Shown: positions 51,601-61,183 of the stretch, piece by piece
How the letters are laid out: every line of letters starts with the position of its first letter
How positions within the stretch are numbered: position 1 is the stretch's first letter
Assembly (NCBI RefSeq): GCF_901709675.1
Contig: NC_051096.1
Coordinates: forward strand, 832,001-896,000
Length of the DNA stretch: 64,000 nucleotides
Reading direction: 5' to 3'
From: Syngnathus acus
Lineage: Eukaryota; Chordata; Actinopteri; Syngnathiformes; Syngnathidae
Notes under the pieces: model-generated
Told to the model about the DNA's origin: nothing
Databases searched by the model: none
The model's input: only the letters and a program-made list of their open reading frames with translations
Translations under genes and position numbers: made by a program

Positions 51601-53192
51601 CTTAGCCAATCGGGTAGCTTAGCTGCTACTCTTTGATTTTCAACACAGTCATTCAAAATTTGTAGTCCTTGTACATAAGGAATGGCTGATTCTACACTGC
51701 TCAGGAAATCTGCAAATTCACGTAGATCTTTACTGTCCTTAGTGATTTTAGGCCAGGACTGAATCTTGTCACGATATGCCTTGCCTATGACAAATGGGTC
51801 TCCAAATCTGTCCTTGAGTGTTTTCCAAGCACTACTATAGGCTGTATCTGTCCCAACTAGAAAGTGACCTTCTATCGCTTTTTTTGCTGCACCTCCAACA
51901 TACTTTCTCAAGAAGAAGAGCTTTTCTTGTGTTGGCAGGTTCTTACGATCAACTAATGTTTGAAATGATAACTTCCAATCATTATACTGCAAAGGATCTC
52001 CCAGAAATACTGCTGGTTCTGGTATTGGAATTCTATTGGCTGTAATAGCTTCTGTGAGTGTTTGTACAAGATCAATAGATGCTACTGAAGATGTAACAGG
52101 AGGTATTTGGCTTACCATAACGGTTGGCTGAGACACAGGAGCTTGAGTTCTTAGAGTTGGAAAGGAATACAAGGACGGGCTGGTAGGATTTGGTGCTTGA
52201 AAAGGAGAAAATGGTTGTGCATCTATATTGGGAAAACTTGGTTTGGTTAAGCCCTCTTGCTTTACTGGAGTTTCAATGACAGGAGGTTTGTCTTCATTCT
52301 CACTGGCAATACTTTCAGCATAAACCTTTAGCCTTGCTTGTGCTGCGTTATGCTTTTGTAACTCTTTCAATAGCTCAACTTCCTTTCTCCTTTCTTCTAA
52401 CCTTGTCTTTATGTTGGTACTTTCCGTTAAAAACTGTGCCCTTTTCTTTGCATCCTCTATTTCAAGTTCTCTTATCTCCACCTCATATTGATATTGTGTT
52501 CTCATTGATTTTATTACCTCTTCTGTAGCCGCAACTTCCGCTGCTGCTTGATGTCTTTGTTGCAGTGAATCAGGACAGGAACAATTGGACAGTCTGGACT
52601 TGGGTTTTGACATGAATGTGAGTTCAGATGAAGCATTGGACAGTGTGTCTTGAAATACTGATTCTGAGTCAGGCCAAGGAATGTCGCTTGGATCACCATT
52701 TCCTTCAATAAGACATTGTGCCTTTTCTTTGGCTGCCTTAGTAATAGCACAGCATACATCACATTTCCTTCTTAGCTCAGCATCTGGAACTTCAATGTCT
52801 CTTACTTCTTCATACAGATAACTTATGTCTGATTGGTGGCTTTCTATGACATTTAGAGCTTCGAGTATCATATCAGTGTCTTTTCTCTTCAGGAAATTCT
52901 TATAACAATTTATATGGTACTTCCATTTTTTGTATGTTCGCTCTAAATCTCTTTTGCAGTCTTTTACTTTTGCATCTTGCAGTGCTTTTCCCTTTTCAGT
53001 GAGGGTACGTCTACGCTGACTTCTGCGAATGTCCTGTGGAGCATTATCGTCTTTGGATCCATGGGGTTGTTGAACATCCTCTCTGGTGTCCTGCTCTTGT
53101 GTGATTTGGTCATCACGGTCTTCTTGGACAGCAGACTCTACACAACTGTCTTTCTGTGTGGAGTGTGTTGTAATCTGATTTTTGTCTGCCAT
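48606..53192 (-). CDS. BEL/Pao Gag-protease-integrase polyprotein, RT/RNase H deleted in frame
   Basis: This is a single uninterrupted frame of 1528 residues. In order: a charged coiled-coil N-terminus (1-300); Gag of the DUF1759 type (about 392-575, LGDPLQYNDWKLSFQTLVD); two zinc knuckles (CTFCKKSGHTLHKC at 612-625 and CFGCLKTGHHSRNC at 646-659); an A17-type aspartic protease (LLDTQSDTTF, 753-762); then the DUF1758 and linker region. At about residue 974-978 (near 50260-50275) the sequence jumps from SQEDMLFLTK to ELKESNWFTGPNFL, which in complete BEL elements lies beyond RT and RNase H. The integrase is whole: an HHCC zinc region (about 1144-1193) and D1226, D1288, E1333 (GMDCFGPF, HCDRGTNF, GGVWERQ). 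No RT palm motif is present. The missing polymerase makes it non-autonomous despite the intact frame. Confidence 0.92.
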   Translation of the reverse strand: MADKNQITTHSTQKDSCVESAVQEDRDDQITQEQDTREDVQQPHGSKDDNAPQDIRRSQRRRTLTEKGKALQDAKVKDCKRDLERTYKKWKYHINCYKNFLKRKDTDMILEALNVIESHQSDISYLYEEVRDIEVPDAELRRKCDVCCAITKAAKEKAQCLIEGNGDPSDIPWPDSESVFQDTLSNASSELTFMSKPKSRLSNCSCPDSLQQRHQAAAEVAATEEVIKSMRTQYQYEVEIRELEIEDAKKRAQFLTESTNIKTRLEERRKEVELLKELQKHNAAQARLKVYAESIASENEDKPPVIETPVKQEGLTKPSFPNIDAQPFSPFQAPNPTSPSLYSFPTLRTQAPVSQPTVMVSQIPPVTSSVASIDLVQTLTEAITANRIPIPEPAVFLGDPLQYNDWKLSFQTLVDRKNLPTQEKLFFLRKYVGGAAKKAIEGHFLVGTDTAYSSAWKTLKDRFGDPFVIGKAYRDKIQSWPKITKDSKDLREFADFLSSVESAIPYVQGLQILNDCVENQRVAAKLPDWLSSRWNRKATEYLDEHKTFPSFSHFVNFLNKEARIACNPITSLQAIKPAESDYKQAVKPKPKGNTLHAKALSTSSSERTNLTCTFCKKSGHTLHKCRKIMEKPVGERVKFVQSEKLCFGCLKTGHHSRNCTSRSVCEKCQNSHPTCLHQDREKKDKEQRSQANQEGIKENQEPERKSDLQEMKSRQVTANRVVQQRSKGCTSSVIPVYVSTVDEPDQEKLVYALLDTQSDTTFILKDTAEMLNAKIEPVKLKISTITSQSKTVHSTKLSNLQVRGINSEARIKLPPTYTRDYIPANRSHIPTSKTAENWSHLRHLANEMPPELDCEVGLLIGYNCPQALLPIEVVTGERNQPFGQKSILGWSIIGYSNSECEFEDEIGVSHHITVKQVLPAVEFHNLKDEVHFVSRNKVKEVISPADIIKVLERDFVEKTTEEDPMSQEDMLFLTKELKESNWFTGPNFLWKKELPKDEDKVKDIDSKDPELKMSHVFKVEAKEENSFIKRMQNFSDWKSLVRAIARLKRLAKCVKSKTKMSHETSTLEERKDAEEFIIRTVQNEAFSKEIKSLKRKGELQTAQTNLHKLSPFIDKKDVMRVGGRLTDASLHPNVKHPAILPKEHHVSNLLIKHFHEKIHHQGRGMTLNEIRANGIWIIGCSSSVSSFIHKCVKCRKFRRCNQEQSMANLPPERLEATPPFVYTGMDCFGPFYIKEGRKEMKRYGLLLTCMCSRAVHIEVLDDLSTDCFINSLRCFIAIRGNVSQLHCDRGTNFVGAKNEFQNLMETSKQKLKDLGCKFVLNPPASSHMGGVWERQIRTIRNVLKSILDQAAQRLDTSSLRTFMYEAMAIVNSRPLSAECINDPVGPEPLTPNHILTMKSTIISPPPGEFVKEDLYLQKRWKRVQYLANIFWTRWRKEYLLNLQQRRKWNKTRRDMKINDIVLLQDDCLPRNQWKLAKVVEVFPGADNKVRKVKLLVSDTTHDNNKTHTTKSFLERPIHKTILLLEAKD

Positions 53193-53782
53193 GTTAATAC
53201 CTGATGTATATTAACATTAACTTGTATTTGGCTTATAATGGTGTGAAATGTGTAAATGCCTTAATGCTCTGTGAGGATATGCTTGTATGCAATTAACATA
53301 AGATGTCGCAGTCAGCAAAATGAACTAAAATGCCCAAAAAGGTGTTTCATTTACAATTAACAAAATTTAAACTTCAATACTAGCACTTTTACAAACTGAA
53401 AATACCTCACAATGCTCTGTATCAAATTAAATAGATGAAATACCACTTGACTTGGATTTCTTATTATCTTAATTACTTAATGTAGTCATTACTTTCTTTG
53501 ACTCTTAAATAATTATTGTGTAATTTATACTTTACTGCTTACTTGCGTGCTCTATTAATAACACTTGAGGCTTTACAGACCGTTCACGAGTGCTTTTGCT
53601 TCTTTCAAGACACGAACTTGAGTGCTTGCTTCTTTAGCCTTGTCGCTCGTCCACTTGCTGCTTTACTTGCTCAATGCGTTATGTCCAGCCGCGTGTTGCA
53701 GTCCCGTTTCTTGCTAGCAGCTCCGTCAACTGGCGTCGATCTCTTCAGGTTGGTCTTCACCGGGAGCAGTGAAGTGTTCTAC
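53193..53782 (-). other. BEL/Pao 5' leader
   Basis: About 590 bp lie between the 5' LTR and the Gag start codon. It is non-coding on the element strand. No TGG-initiated primer-binding site lies immediately next to the LTR. Confidence 0.6.
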
Positions 53783-54311
53783 TATGCCAGCCTCAGTCAC
53801 AAAGGGAAGACTCGAGTTCTTTTTACAGATGATTTTAATGATCTTCGCCAAAATATCACCGTAGAACTAACAGAAATAGAAACAACAAAACTGTTAATTC
53901 GTACATACATACATATTACACAAGTAAACACATTACACACGAATAAAGAGTAACGAACACACCACTTTGCCTGCTTGTGGCTAGGGCTGGGGTTGATCTT
54001 CTTGCAAGATGAGTCTTTATATGGATTTAAACACCAGCGTCGGAGTCCGCCATACACTCGTACTGATCGCTACAGGACGGGAACCGGAAGTTCGAGCCAA
54101 AACTCACGTGACGTAAAACCCCACATTTTAGACTAATTCGCTACAAAAAATAGAATATATTTACTAATATGGAGATAATAGTGCCATAAACAATGTACAC
54201 AACTTAAACAATGTACAAACAAAATAAATCAAAATCATTAGTACATCGATAGCAAGAGCGCCATCCACTGGAATCAGCGAACGCTTCATGCACAAACTTG
54301 CATCATTTACA
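53783..54311 (-). repeat. 5' LTR of the BEL/Pao element
   Basis: This matches the other LTR except for one extra G near 54172. It is followed by the target duplication GAAAA and the resumed LINE frame. Confidence 0.93.
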
Positions 54312-54635
54312 GAAAATGTAAGAAAGATTATTATAGTAAACTGTTGGAAACAAATAAAAATAATATAAAGAGCACATGGATTATGTTAAACTCAATTATA
54401 AGAAGAAAAAGTCTAAGTGCCGGATTCGCAAATGAATTCTTTGAAAATGGTAAGATAATTAATAATAGTGATGAAGTGGTGGCAGGATTCAATAAATTCT
54501 TTGTGAATGTAGGGCCTAAACTGGCAGATGAGATAATCCCTCCACAAAGGGGAGGTGTATCACAATTTTTTGGGGAACGAAACCCGGCTACCATCTTTCT
54601 GAGAAATACAGATAAAACTGAAATAATTGATATAC
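54312..54635 (+). pseudogene. CR1-like LINE ORF2, region before the RT palm
   Basis: This continues from 47984 with KDYYSKLLETNKNNIKSTW, then GFANEFFENGKIINNSDEVV and FNKFFVNVGPKLADEI, the usual linker leading to the RT in CR1/Jockey-group LINEs. It is cut at 54636 by an ACCGTA-family element. Confidence 0.82.
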
Positions 54636-57170
54636 CGTAAATTCCGGACTATAAGCCGCACCGGACTATAAACCGCACCAGCTAAAATTGGGGGATATTT
54701 TAGTTTTTTCTTATATAAACCGCACCGGACTATAAGCCGCACGTGCACACGCGTTTTTTACAAAGAAAGACCGTTCACAGAAAGCCTTTTTAAAGTTTTA
54801 ATAACATACTTTAACATGTCTTTCTAAACATTGCCTGTGACGCAGCAGTAATACCGCAGCAAAGTCAAAGTCAGCTTTATTGTCAATCCTTCATATGTCA
54901 AGACACACAAAGAAACCGAAATTCCGTTTCCTCTATCCCACGGTGACGAGACATACAAGTAGACGACACAAAATAAAAACAAGAAGGCACAAACAATAAA
55001 TAATAAATAAAAAATAATAAATAAATAAAATGAGCGATAAATAAATAATAAACCAATAACCCAATAATAAGAGGAGCAAAACTGAGCCAGTGCGCATACA
55101 GCAGACAGCAAGCATAGCGCAAAGAACAGGATACTACGCAGAAAGGGGGAGTGAGTTCAGGATCCTAACAGCCTGGAGTACGAAGCTGTTGGAGAGTCTG
55201 GTGGTGCGGGAGCGCAGGCTCCTGTACCGCCTCCCAGAGGGCAGAAGATCAAACAAAGAGTGAGCGGGGTGACTCACATCACTCACAATCGTGGTCGCCT
55301 TGCGGGCGAGATGGGAGGTGTAAATGTCCTTCAAGGAGGGGAGTGAAGCACCAATAATCTTACCAGCCGTGTTCACTATGCGCTGGAGGGCCTTCATGTT
55401 GTAGTCAGTGCAGCTACCACCCCAAACAGCAATACAACTGGAGAGGATGCTCTCAATGGTGCCGCGGTAAAATGTAGTCATGACGGCCGGAGGAGCGCCC
55501 GCTCGCCTGAGTTTCCGAAGGAAGTACAGGCGGCGCTGGGCCTTCTTCGCCAGTGATGCGGTGTTGGTGGACCAGGAGAGATCCTCACTGATGTGCACCC
55601 CCAGGAACCTGGCGCTGCTCACTCTCTCCACCACAGCACCGTCGATGGTCAGCGGCAGGTGACCCTTCCGGAAGTCAACAACAATCTCCTTGTTGTTGCA
55701 CACGGAAGTGTGCACGCGAGTTATTAACAAAGAAAGACTGGACACACAAAGCTTTTTTAAAGTTTTAATAACATACCTTAACATTTCTTTCCAAACACTG
55801 CCCGTGACGCGGCAGTAATACCGCAGCAACACGGAAGTAACACAAGACTAATAGGGCTGGATTAAAAAAAACATTCCCGGTAAAAGTCACTGAGACGCGG
55901 CGGTAACACAGCACCAACAGGGCCCGTTAAAAAACATACCAGTAAAAGTAAAAAAAGAGCTTCATCGTCTTCATCTTCCTCCTGTGCACTGAAACCATCG
56001 AAGTCTTCCTCCTCAGCGTCCGATTGGAATAGCGTTAGATATCCTTCGCCTCACACTTTCTCAGTCTCTCTTTCATCGTCGCTTTTATGCATTTCTTCGA
56101 GTGTGATGAGGGTCTGTTCATGCTAATTTTATTCATGCACGAAGCGCTAAATTACATTAAACTAGCGAGCGACACGTATAGCTCCAGAGTAGACGGGACC
56201 ACGAAATAAAGAAAAGGGTGATGCAATACAATGTCATCAACATCGACTGCCTTTAGCTTAAAAGCGGCTTCATATGCATTTCTTTTGTCCCCCATAATGA
56301 CGATTTGTGTATAAAAGCTTCCTTTCAGTAATGTCCGTCTTGATCTCGTTCTGTCTCTTCTTTGTGTGAATTATACGCCACTATTCGCCTATCAAAACAC
56401 AAACTAGCACGTCTTCTTCGGCGCATTATCTCTTCTTCGTCTGTCTCGCTCTTGCTTCCTGCTAGAGCGCCCCCTGGAGGCCGTAGAAATCCATAAATAC
56501 GACGCGCCGCGCTGCCATTTAAGCTCTATTTCCCTCTTTGACAGCCAAATCGATTGCTTTTAACTTAAAAGCTGCATCAAATGCATTTCTTCGTGTGTTT
56601 TCCATGATGAGGGTGTGTGCGTGATCCGCGAAATGTTCAAAACACAAACTAGCTAGCACGTCTTCTTCGGCGCATTATCTCTTCTTCGTCTGTCTCGCTC
56701 TTGCTTCCTGCTAGAGCGCCCCCTGGAGGCCGTAAAAATCCATAAATACGCCGCGCCGCCATTTAAGCCTCGGGGTTCAAAGTAACCTTCTGAATAAAAT
56801 GCATTAAAAGTTCACGTTCATTACAACTTGTTTTTGGTGAGCAAAATGTCAGAAGAATTGAATTTAAATGCTGATTGATTGGGTTTTAATACAATGCAGA
56901 TGGTCCAAACAGCGCCACTGCTTTGTGTAATCTCTGAGTCTCATGGCAGAGTAAGAGAAAGGGTTTAGAGCCCTTTGACGCAGGTCACCTAGCGTGCATT
57001 CCTACTAAAGCCCAGAATAAGCAGCAGCCATAGTAGTGTTTCAAAATAGTATTTTTGTTGTTGTTTTTTTCTTCAAGATACCGCAGTGTGTAAAAGTGAT
57101 CAAGTCATCACAAAAATCACGAAAAAAATCCTTATATAAGCCGCACCTGACTATAAGCCGCAGGGTTCAA
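54636..57170. mobile_element. ACCGTA-family terminal-repeat element, right end lost
   Basis: It begins TACCGTAAATTCCGGACTATAAGCCGCACC. Near 57135-57165 it holds the subterminal motif GACTATAAGCCGCAGGGTTC, but the matching outer end is missing. A ~110 bp block (CACGTCTTCTTCGGCGCATT ... GAGCGCCCCCTGGAGG) occurs twice (about 56402-56510 and 56646-56765). Another ~110 bp block is duplicated around an inserted LINE tail (about 54750-54858 and 55715-55830). No transposase is visible. Confidence 0.72.
54858..55690 (-). mobile_element. L2/Rex-like LINE copy 3, 3' fragment
   Basis: It runs opposite to copies 1 and 2 and retains only the C-terminal part of ORF2 and the 3' UTR. It reads [19 protein letters not shown], then [34 protein letters not shown] and an intact end, [17 protein letters not shown] (stop 55134-55136). 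It is very similar to copy 2 and shows what copy 2's C-terminus should look like. It is inserted within a tandem block of the ACCGTA-family element. Confidence 0.9.
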
Positions 57171-57650
57171 AATTTTGGACCAAAAGTATTCATATTATAT
57201 ATTAATGATATAATTAACACCTCTAAGATTTTAAAATTTGTCATATTTGCTGATGACACAAATATCTTTTGTGAAGGAGAGAACCTACAGCAACTGATGA
57301 AGACTGTTTCTGATGAGCTTGCCAAGCTAAAACTGTTGTTTGACTCAAATAAATTATCTCTTAACATAAAGAAAACCAATTTTATGATCTTTGGGAAATG
57401 AAAAATCCCAGAAAACATAACTATTGAAGTATTGTGTGATAACACCAGATTGGATAGAGTTTATGAAAACTCCTTTCTGGGAGTAATAATTGACCACAGT
57501 CTCAGGTGGAAACCGCAAGTCAAACACATCTGTTCAAAATTGGCAAAGACCGTGGGCATACTTTGTAAAGTCAGACGCTTACTGAACCAGAAAACAATGT
57601 ACACTTTATACTGCTCGCTGCTTCTTCCTTACATGTCCTATGGTGTTGAA
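57171..57650 (+). pseudogene. CR1-like LINE ORF2, RT C-terminal half
   Basis: The frame picks up at FGPKVFILYINDI (RT motif B/C region) and includes the catalytic VIFADDTNIF. After a stop at 57399 the continuation GVIIDHSLRWKPQVKHICSK (thumb region) is in another frame. It ends at LLPYMSYGVE, where a hAT element is inserted. Confidence 0.85.
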
Positions 57651-58417
57651 TAGGGGTGTAAATCGCGGGTTTTGTCACGATACGATATCATATCGATACC
57701 AAGGGGTCACGATACGATTATTGCCGATATCTTAAAGCCTGCTGTGATTCATTCACGATACATCACGATATAGTGCTCCACGATCGATATATATATATAT
57801 TTTTTTTAAAATAAAAAATATAGAACAATATCCTGATTTATAACAATTCATACGCAAAATCAACAAGGTACTGCAAACTCTTTATTTAGGAAATTACAAG
57901 AGTATTGTAGTATACAAAGTGCTTATTTTAACACTGAACTTTATCAAATTCCTATATTTTTTCTCATATAAGTAAAGAAAAATGAATATTCTTTCTTTTT
58001 TGTAATACCATTAACTTTAAAGTGCATTACTGAACTATTTATTTACAATAATTCTAATTGTCCGTTGAGCCATCTTTTCTTTGGAATCCAAAGTGCTTCC
58101 AAACGAATGACTTGAAGCCCAAAGGGGAGCGAATTTCCTCGTCTTCTTGGACACTAGCCATAGCACCAGCCCAGGAGCCGCGTAGTTGTCGGCTCCCCTT
58201 TCACGTGCCTGCTCTGCTCACAACACAGCGCGCCGCGAACTGCTCCCGGAAAGAGGAAGCAAGCAACAATGAACTGGATTTCAAAATAAAGTCGCGTCTA
58301 ATGTCCGAGGTCAAACACGGCGATATAAATCGATGTTTACGTTTAGCATCGATGCCAATAAATCGTAGAGCATTATATCGATGAATCGATGTGTATCGAT
58401 GAATCGTTACACCCCTA
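57651..58417. mobile_element. Non-autonomous hAT element, 767 bp
   Basis: The ends are TAGGGGTGTAAATCG and CGTTACACCCCTA, with the exact 8-bp target duplication GTGTTGAA at 57643-57650 and 58418-58425. Removing it rejoins SYGVE to VWGNTY in the host LINE. The interior has ATCGAT-rich inverted subterminal repeats and no transposase. Confidence 0.93.
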
Positions 58418-58425
58418 GTGTTGAA

Positions 58426-58840
58426 GTATGGGGCAATACCTACAAAACCACCCCAAAGACAGTATGCACAATGCAGAAAAAGGCAATTAGAATTATCAAC
58501 AATGTTGGCTATTGTGAACATACAAATAATTTATTTATTAAATTACAAACATTAAAATTTATGGATTTGGTAGATTTCAAGACCGCACAAATTATTTATA
58601 AAGCTAAAAGAAATTACTCCCTAATAATATACAAAAATGGTTCATAGAAAGAGAAAGTGTTTACAGTTTAAGAAGGGGAGGGAATCTTTTACAACCTAAG
58701 GTGCACACCACCCTGAAAAGCATGTGCATATCTGTCAAGGGGGTAAAGCTATGGAATAAGTTACCTGTAACGATCAAAGAAAGTAAACACATTGCCCAAT
58801 TCAAAGAACACTTTAAAAATGTTACACTAGAAAATTATAG
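58426..58840 (+). pseudogene. CR1-like LINE ORF2 C-terminal tail
   Basis: VWGNTYKTTPKTVCTMQKKA and VGYCEHTNNLFIKLQTLKF are the conserved post-RT tail. After a stop at 58645-58647 the true end continues in another frame (RRGGNLLQPKVHTTLKS, KLWNKLPVTIKESKHIAQFK). The 3' UTR extends to the (TTCAC)n tail at about 59186. Confidence 0.85.
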
Positions 58841-59186
58841 TAATTGAAATCTTCTGCCTGTCTGTTTTCAGCTATATAGTCCATATCTTATTTATTTATT
58901 TTTCTTTCCAGAATATTATTGTATAAACTGCTTTTCATTTCTAAAATTATCTCCCTCCGATAAATCAGGTTTCTGTACTTCGAAAAAAAACTAATTAGCA
59001 ACCATGTTGAGAAGGTTGATGTATAAAAGGGGTAGGAAAAAAACAAGCAACAGCTTCTTCCTTCTCCTTTTTTGAACATGTTGATTTATGTGCCATGAAA
59101 TTATGTGAAAATGTGAAAAAAATAGGATTTTGTGTTTGGTCGATCTTATGTTCAAAAATAAATTTCACTTCACTTCACTTCACTAC

Positions 59187-60170
59187 AACGAAACAAATCT
59201 GAGAGAGGTTATTAGGCTGACTGCTGGGCGTTCCTAATCAAGTGACCACGGTGTGTATTTCTGCATTGATTTGAAGGATTGTGCAGAAATGTATTGCACT
59301 CACTTCCAATTCCAAAGTGCATATGTCAAGTTTCTGGCTTGGGGCTTTATAAAGACATGTGGTACGTTCATATACAACCACAAACACACACAAAAGAACA
59401 TGTTGCTTGAACACATTTTCAAACTGTTGTTTCGGAGCTCAGATCAGTTTTTGTCTATTTTTCCATCAAGACAACAACATACTTCCCTGTGTGTGCAGTC
59501 TGCTCTTGACGAGTTAAAGTTTTCGCGGTGTTGCTGGTGGCGGCGGCCAGTAAAGGGTGAGCGCGCGTTATGGGCCAGCACTCATTCTTTCCGATGACTT
59601 CAGGCAGCCGGAGCGGACGAGCTCGGCAGGACTATTTCGCACGTCTTTCACTCGCTCACACTGTCTTTGGAAGGTTTACGTGCAAGCAAGGACGGACATT
59701 TCGTTTCGATAATAAGGCAAGTATTTGTGTGTGATGACGTAACAGCATTCAATATACATGACAGGATGTGTCTCAGTTTTTCCAGTCCTAATTACCTGCC
59801 AGTCTTGTTTACATATTGTCTCAAACAGGGCTTGGGAACCTTTGCAGTTTTCATACTCTATGTATGTGAAGAAATTCCAAAATATGTTTATTGGGACTTA
59901 TGAAGTACGTTTTGAGTGGGCCTATTATGCCACGTCCTGTGAGGTTGCAAGAATTAACACAAGTTTGTCATGCAAGGAAAGGCTTTTAAAATATTTTTGG
60001 GGGGATTTTGCTTTTAATGTTTGATTCAAATTTAATTTAATACATAGTATGACATAGGTAAAAAGAATTCCAGCGTGTCTACAGTATTTGCATAAACCAG
60101 TTCAAAATTGTATTAAAAATATTTTACAAATGTCCCAATCTACAAGAATTTTTTTTTCTAGAGTTTGGAG
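59187..60170. other. Upstream region of the secreted coiled-coil gene
   Basis: A GC-richer stretch at about 59510-59700 could be a promoter and non-coding first exon of the next gene, since that gene's coding exon begins right after a splice acceptor near 60160. No coding sequence is recognised. Confidence 0.4.
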
Positions 60171-61183
60171 ATGTTCTGCGGATTAATGTGGAGTTGGACC
60201 TGGCTCTTGCTGGGCTTCTGTGCGTGCGCCTCCCGTGAAGACGTCTCTGTAGATGAGGACAACTGGACCAATGACGAGTGGGGTTCCGGTTTCTCCCCTG
60301 TATACCGCTTTCTCGCTGACAGCCCCCCTGAAGCAGCAGCAGTAGGGCAGAGTCCCCTGGGGTCCATGAACTGCACTCAGCGCTTCTGGTTGCCTTCGTC
60401 CACGCCGGGAATCTGTTGGGAGAACGTAGCCAGGCCCGAGGAGCTGGCCCGCTCCCGCCTGCTGGCGTTGCAGAACCGGGCTGCCCTGGAGGGTGTGATG
60501 ATCTCCTGCCGCGTGGAGGAAGGGGGACTCTCCTACCAGCGGCAGGCCAGAGACGAGGTGGAGGGGGTGCTCTCGGACCACCGCAGTGTGGCGGAGGCCC
60601 TGGACACCATGGAGAAGGTCTTCGTCTCCCTGGAGGAGAAGAGGAAAGACGGCAAAGACGGAGGACTCCTCACCAGGTGATTCACTGTCTTTGTATGAGT
60701 CTGGACAGCAACTCTCTTGAAGGCATTAGAGCCCCTTTTTATGATATTACAACTACATTCTGTCATTAGCTACCATTTAGTGGAAGGCCTTCATCTTGAC
60801 AAAGGGCAAATCATTTTGGGAACGTTGTAGCAAAGTGGGACTACGTTAAAATTGAGTTTTACACGCACGCACACAGTATTACATTAGAAGGCAACACTGC
60901 CATTTGGTGGCATGTATTTGTCAATACTGAACTTAAAATCTCAATTGTAATTTTTAGATTGACATCTGGCTCATTTATGCTCCAGCCATTGTCATCCCCC
61001 ATCTTGTGCTACCTGTAATTTGTGTTCCACACCATGCACAGTGTCAAGGAGCACCTGGCCCAGGCGAGGGAGTCGGCGTTCGCCCGCCAGCTCCTAGCAT
61101 CCTCCCTGGAGAGGCACTTGTCCAGCCTGGAGGAGAATCTCATGCACATGCAGCTCAGACTCCACAAGCTCATCCGCCAGTGA
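60171..61183 (+). CDS. Predicted secreted coiled-coil protein, unrecognised family
   Basis: Two coding exons in phase (60171-60676 and 61042-61183, TGA) encode 215 residues. The Met at 60171 (MFCGLMWSWTWLLLGFCACA) starts a clear signal peptide, probably cut after CACAS. An acidic stretch with an N-glycosylation site (NWT) follows, then NCTQRFWLPSS with a second site (NCT). From about residue 90 onward it is helical and coiled-coil-like, with LARSRLLALQNRAALEGV, RDEVEGVLSDHRSVAEAL, MEKVFVSLEEKRKDG and a C-terminal SLERHLSSLEENLMHMQLRL. I cannot name it, although the overall plan suggests a vertebrate extracellular protein. A coding exon upstream of 60171 is not required. A poly(A) signal lies at 61317-61322. 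It is convergent with chrac1. Confidence 0.8.

Larger units (their letters stand above)
47985..54311 (-). mobile_element. BEL/Pao LTR retrotransposon, recent, lacking RT-RNase H
   Basis: It is flanked by a 5-bp target duplication, GAAAA, at 47980-47984 and 54312-54316, the duplication size typical of BEL/Pao. The LTRs (47985-48512 and 53783-54311) are about 528 bp and, by eye, identical except for one inserted G. Coding is on the minus strand, so the 5' LTR is the right-hand one. Removing the element and one target copy restores the LINE frame exactly. A purine-rich run (GGTGGGAG) adjoins the 3' LTR. I could not find a standard TGG-type primer-binding site next to the 5' LTR. Confidence 0.93.
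40250..59186 (+). mobile_element. CR1-like non-LTR retrotransposon split by nested insertions
   Basis: One LINE can be followed through separate blocks: ORF1 (40480-41218), ORF2 endonuclease (41738-42600), linker (47706-47984), linker/RT N-terminus (54312-54635), RT C-terminal half (about 57180-57650) and tail (58426-58840). It closes with a 3' UTR ending in a (TTCAC)n tail at about 59168-59186. Insertions between blocks are L2/Rex-like LINEs, a BEL element, an ACCGTA-family element and a hAT element. The left boundary is approximate. About the middle third of the RT (between the blocks ending 54635 and starting about 57170) is missing. Confidence 0.85.
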
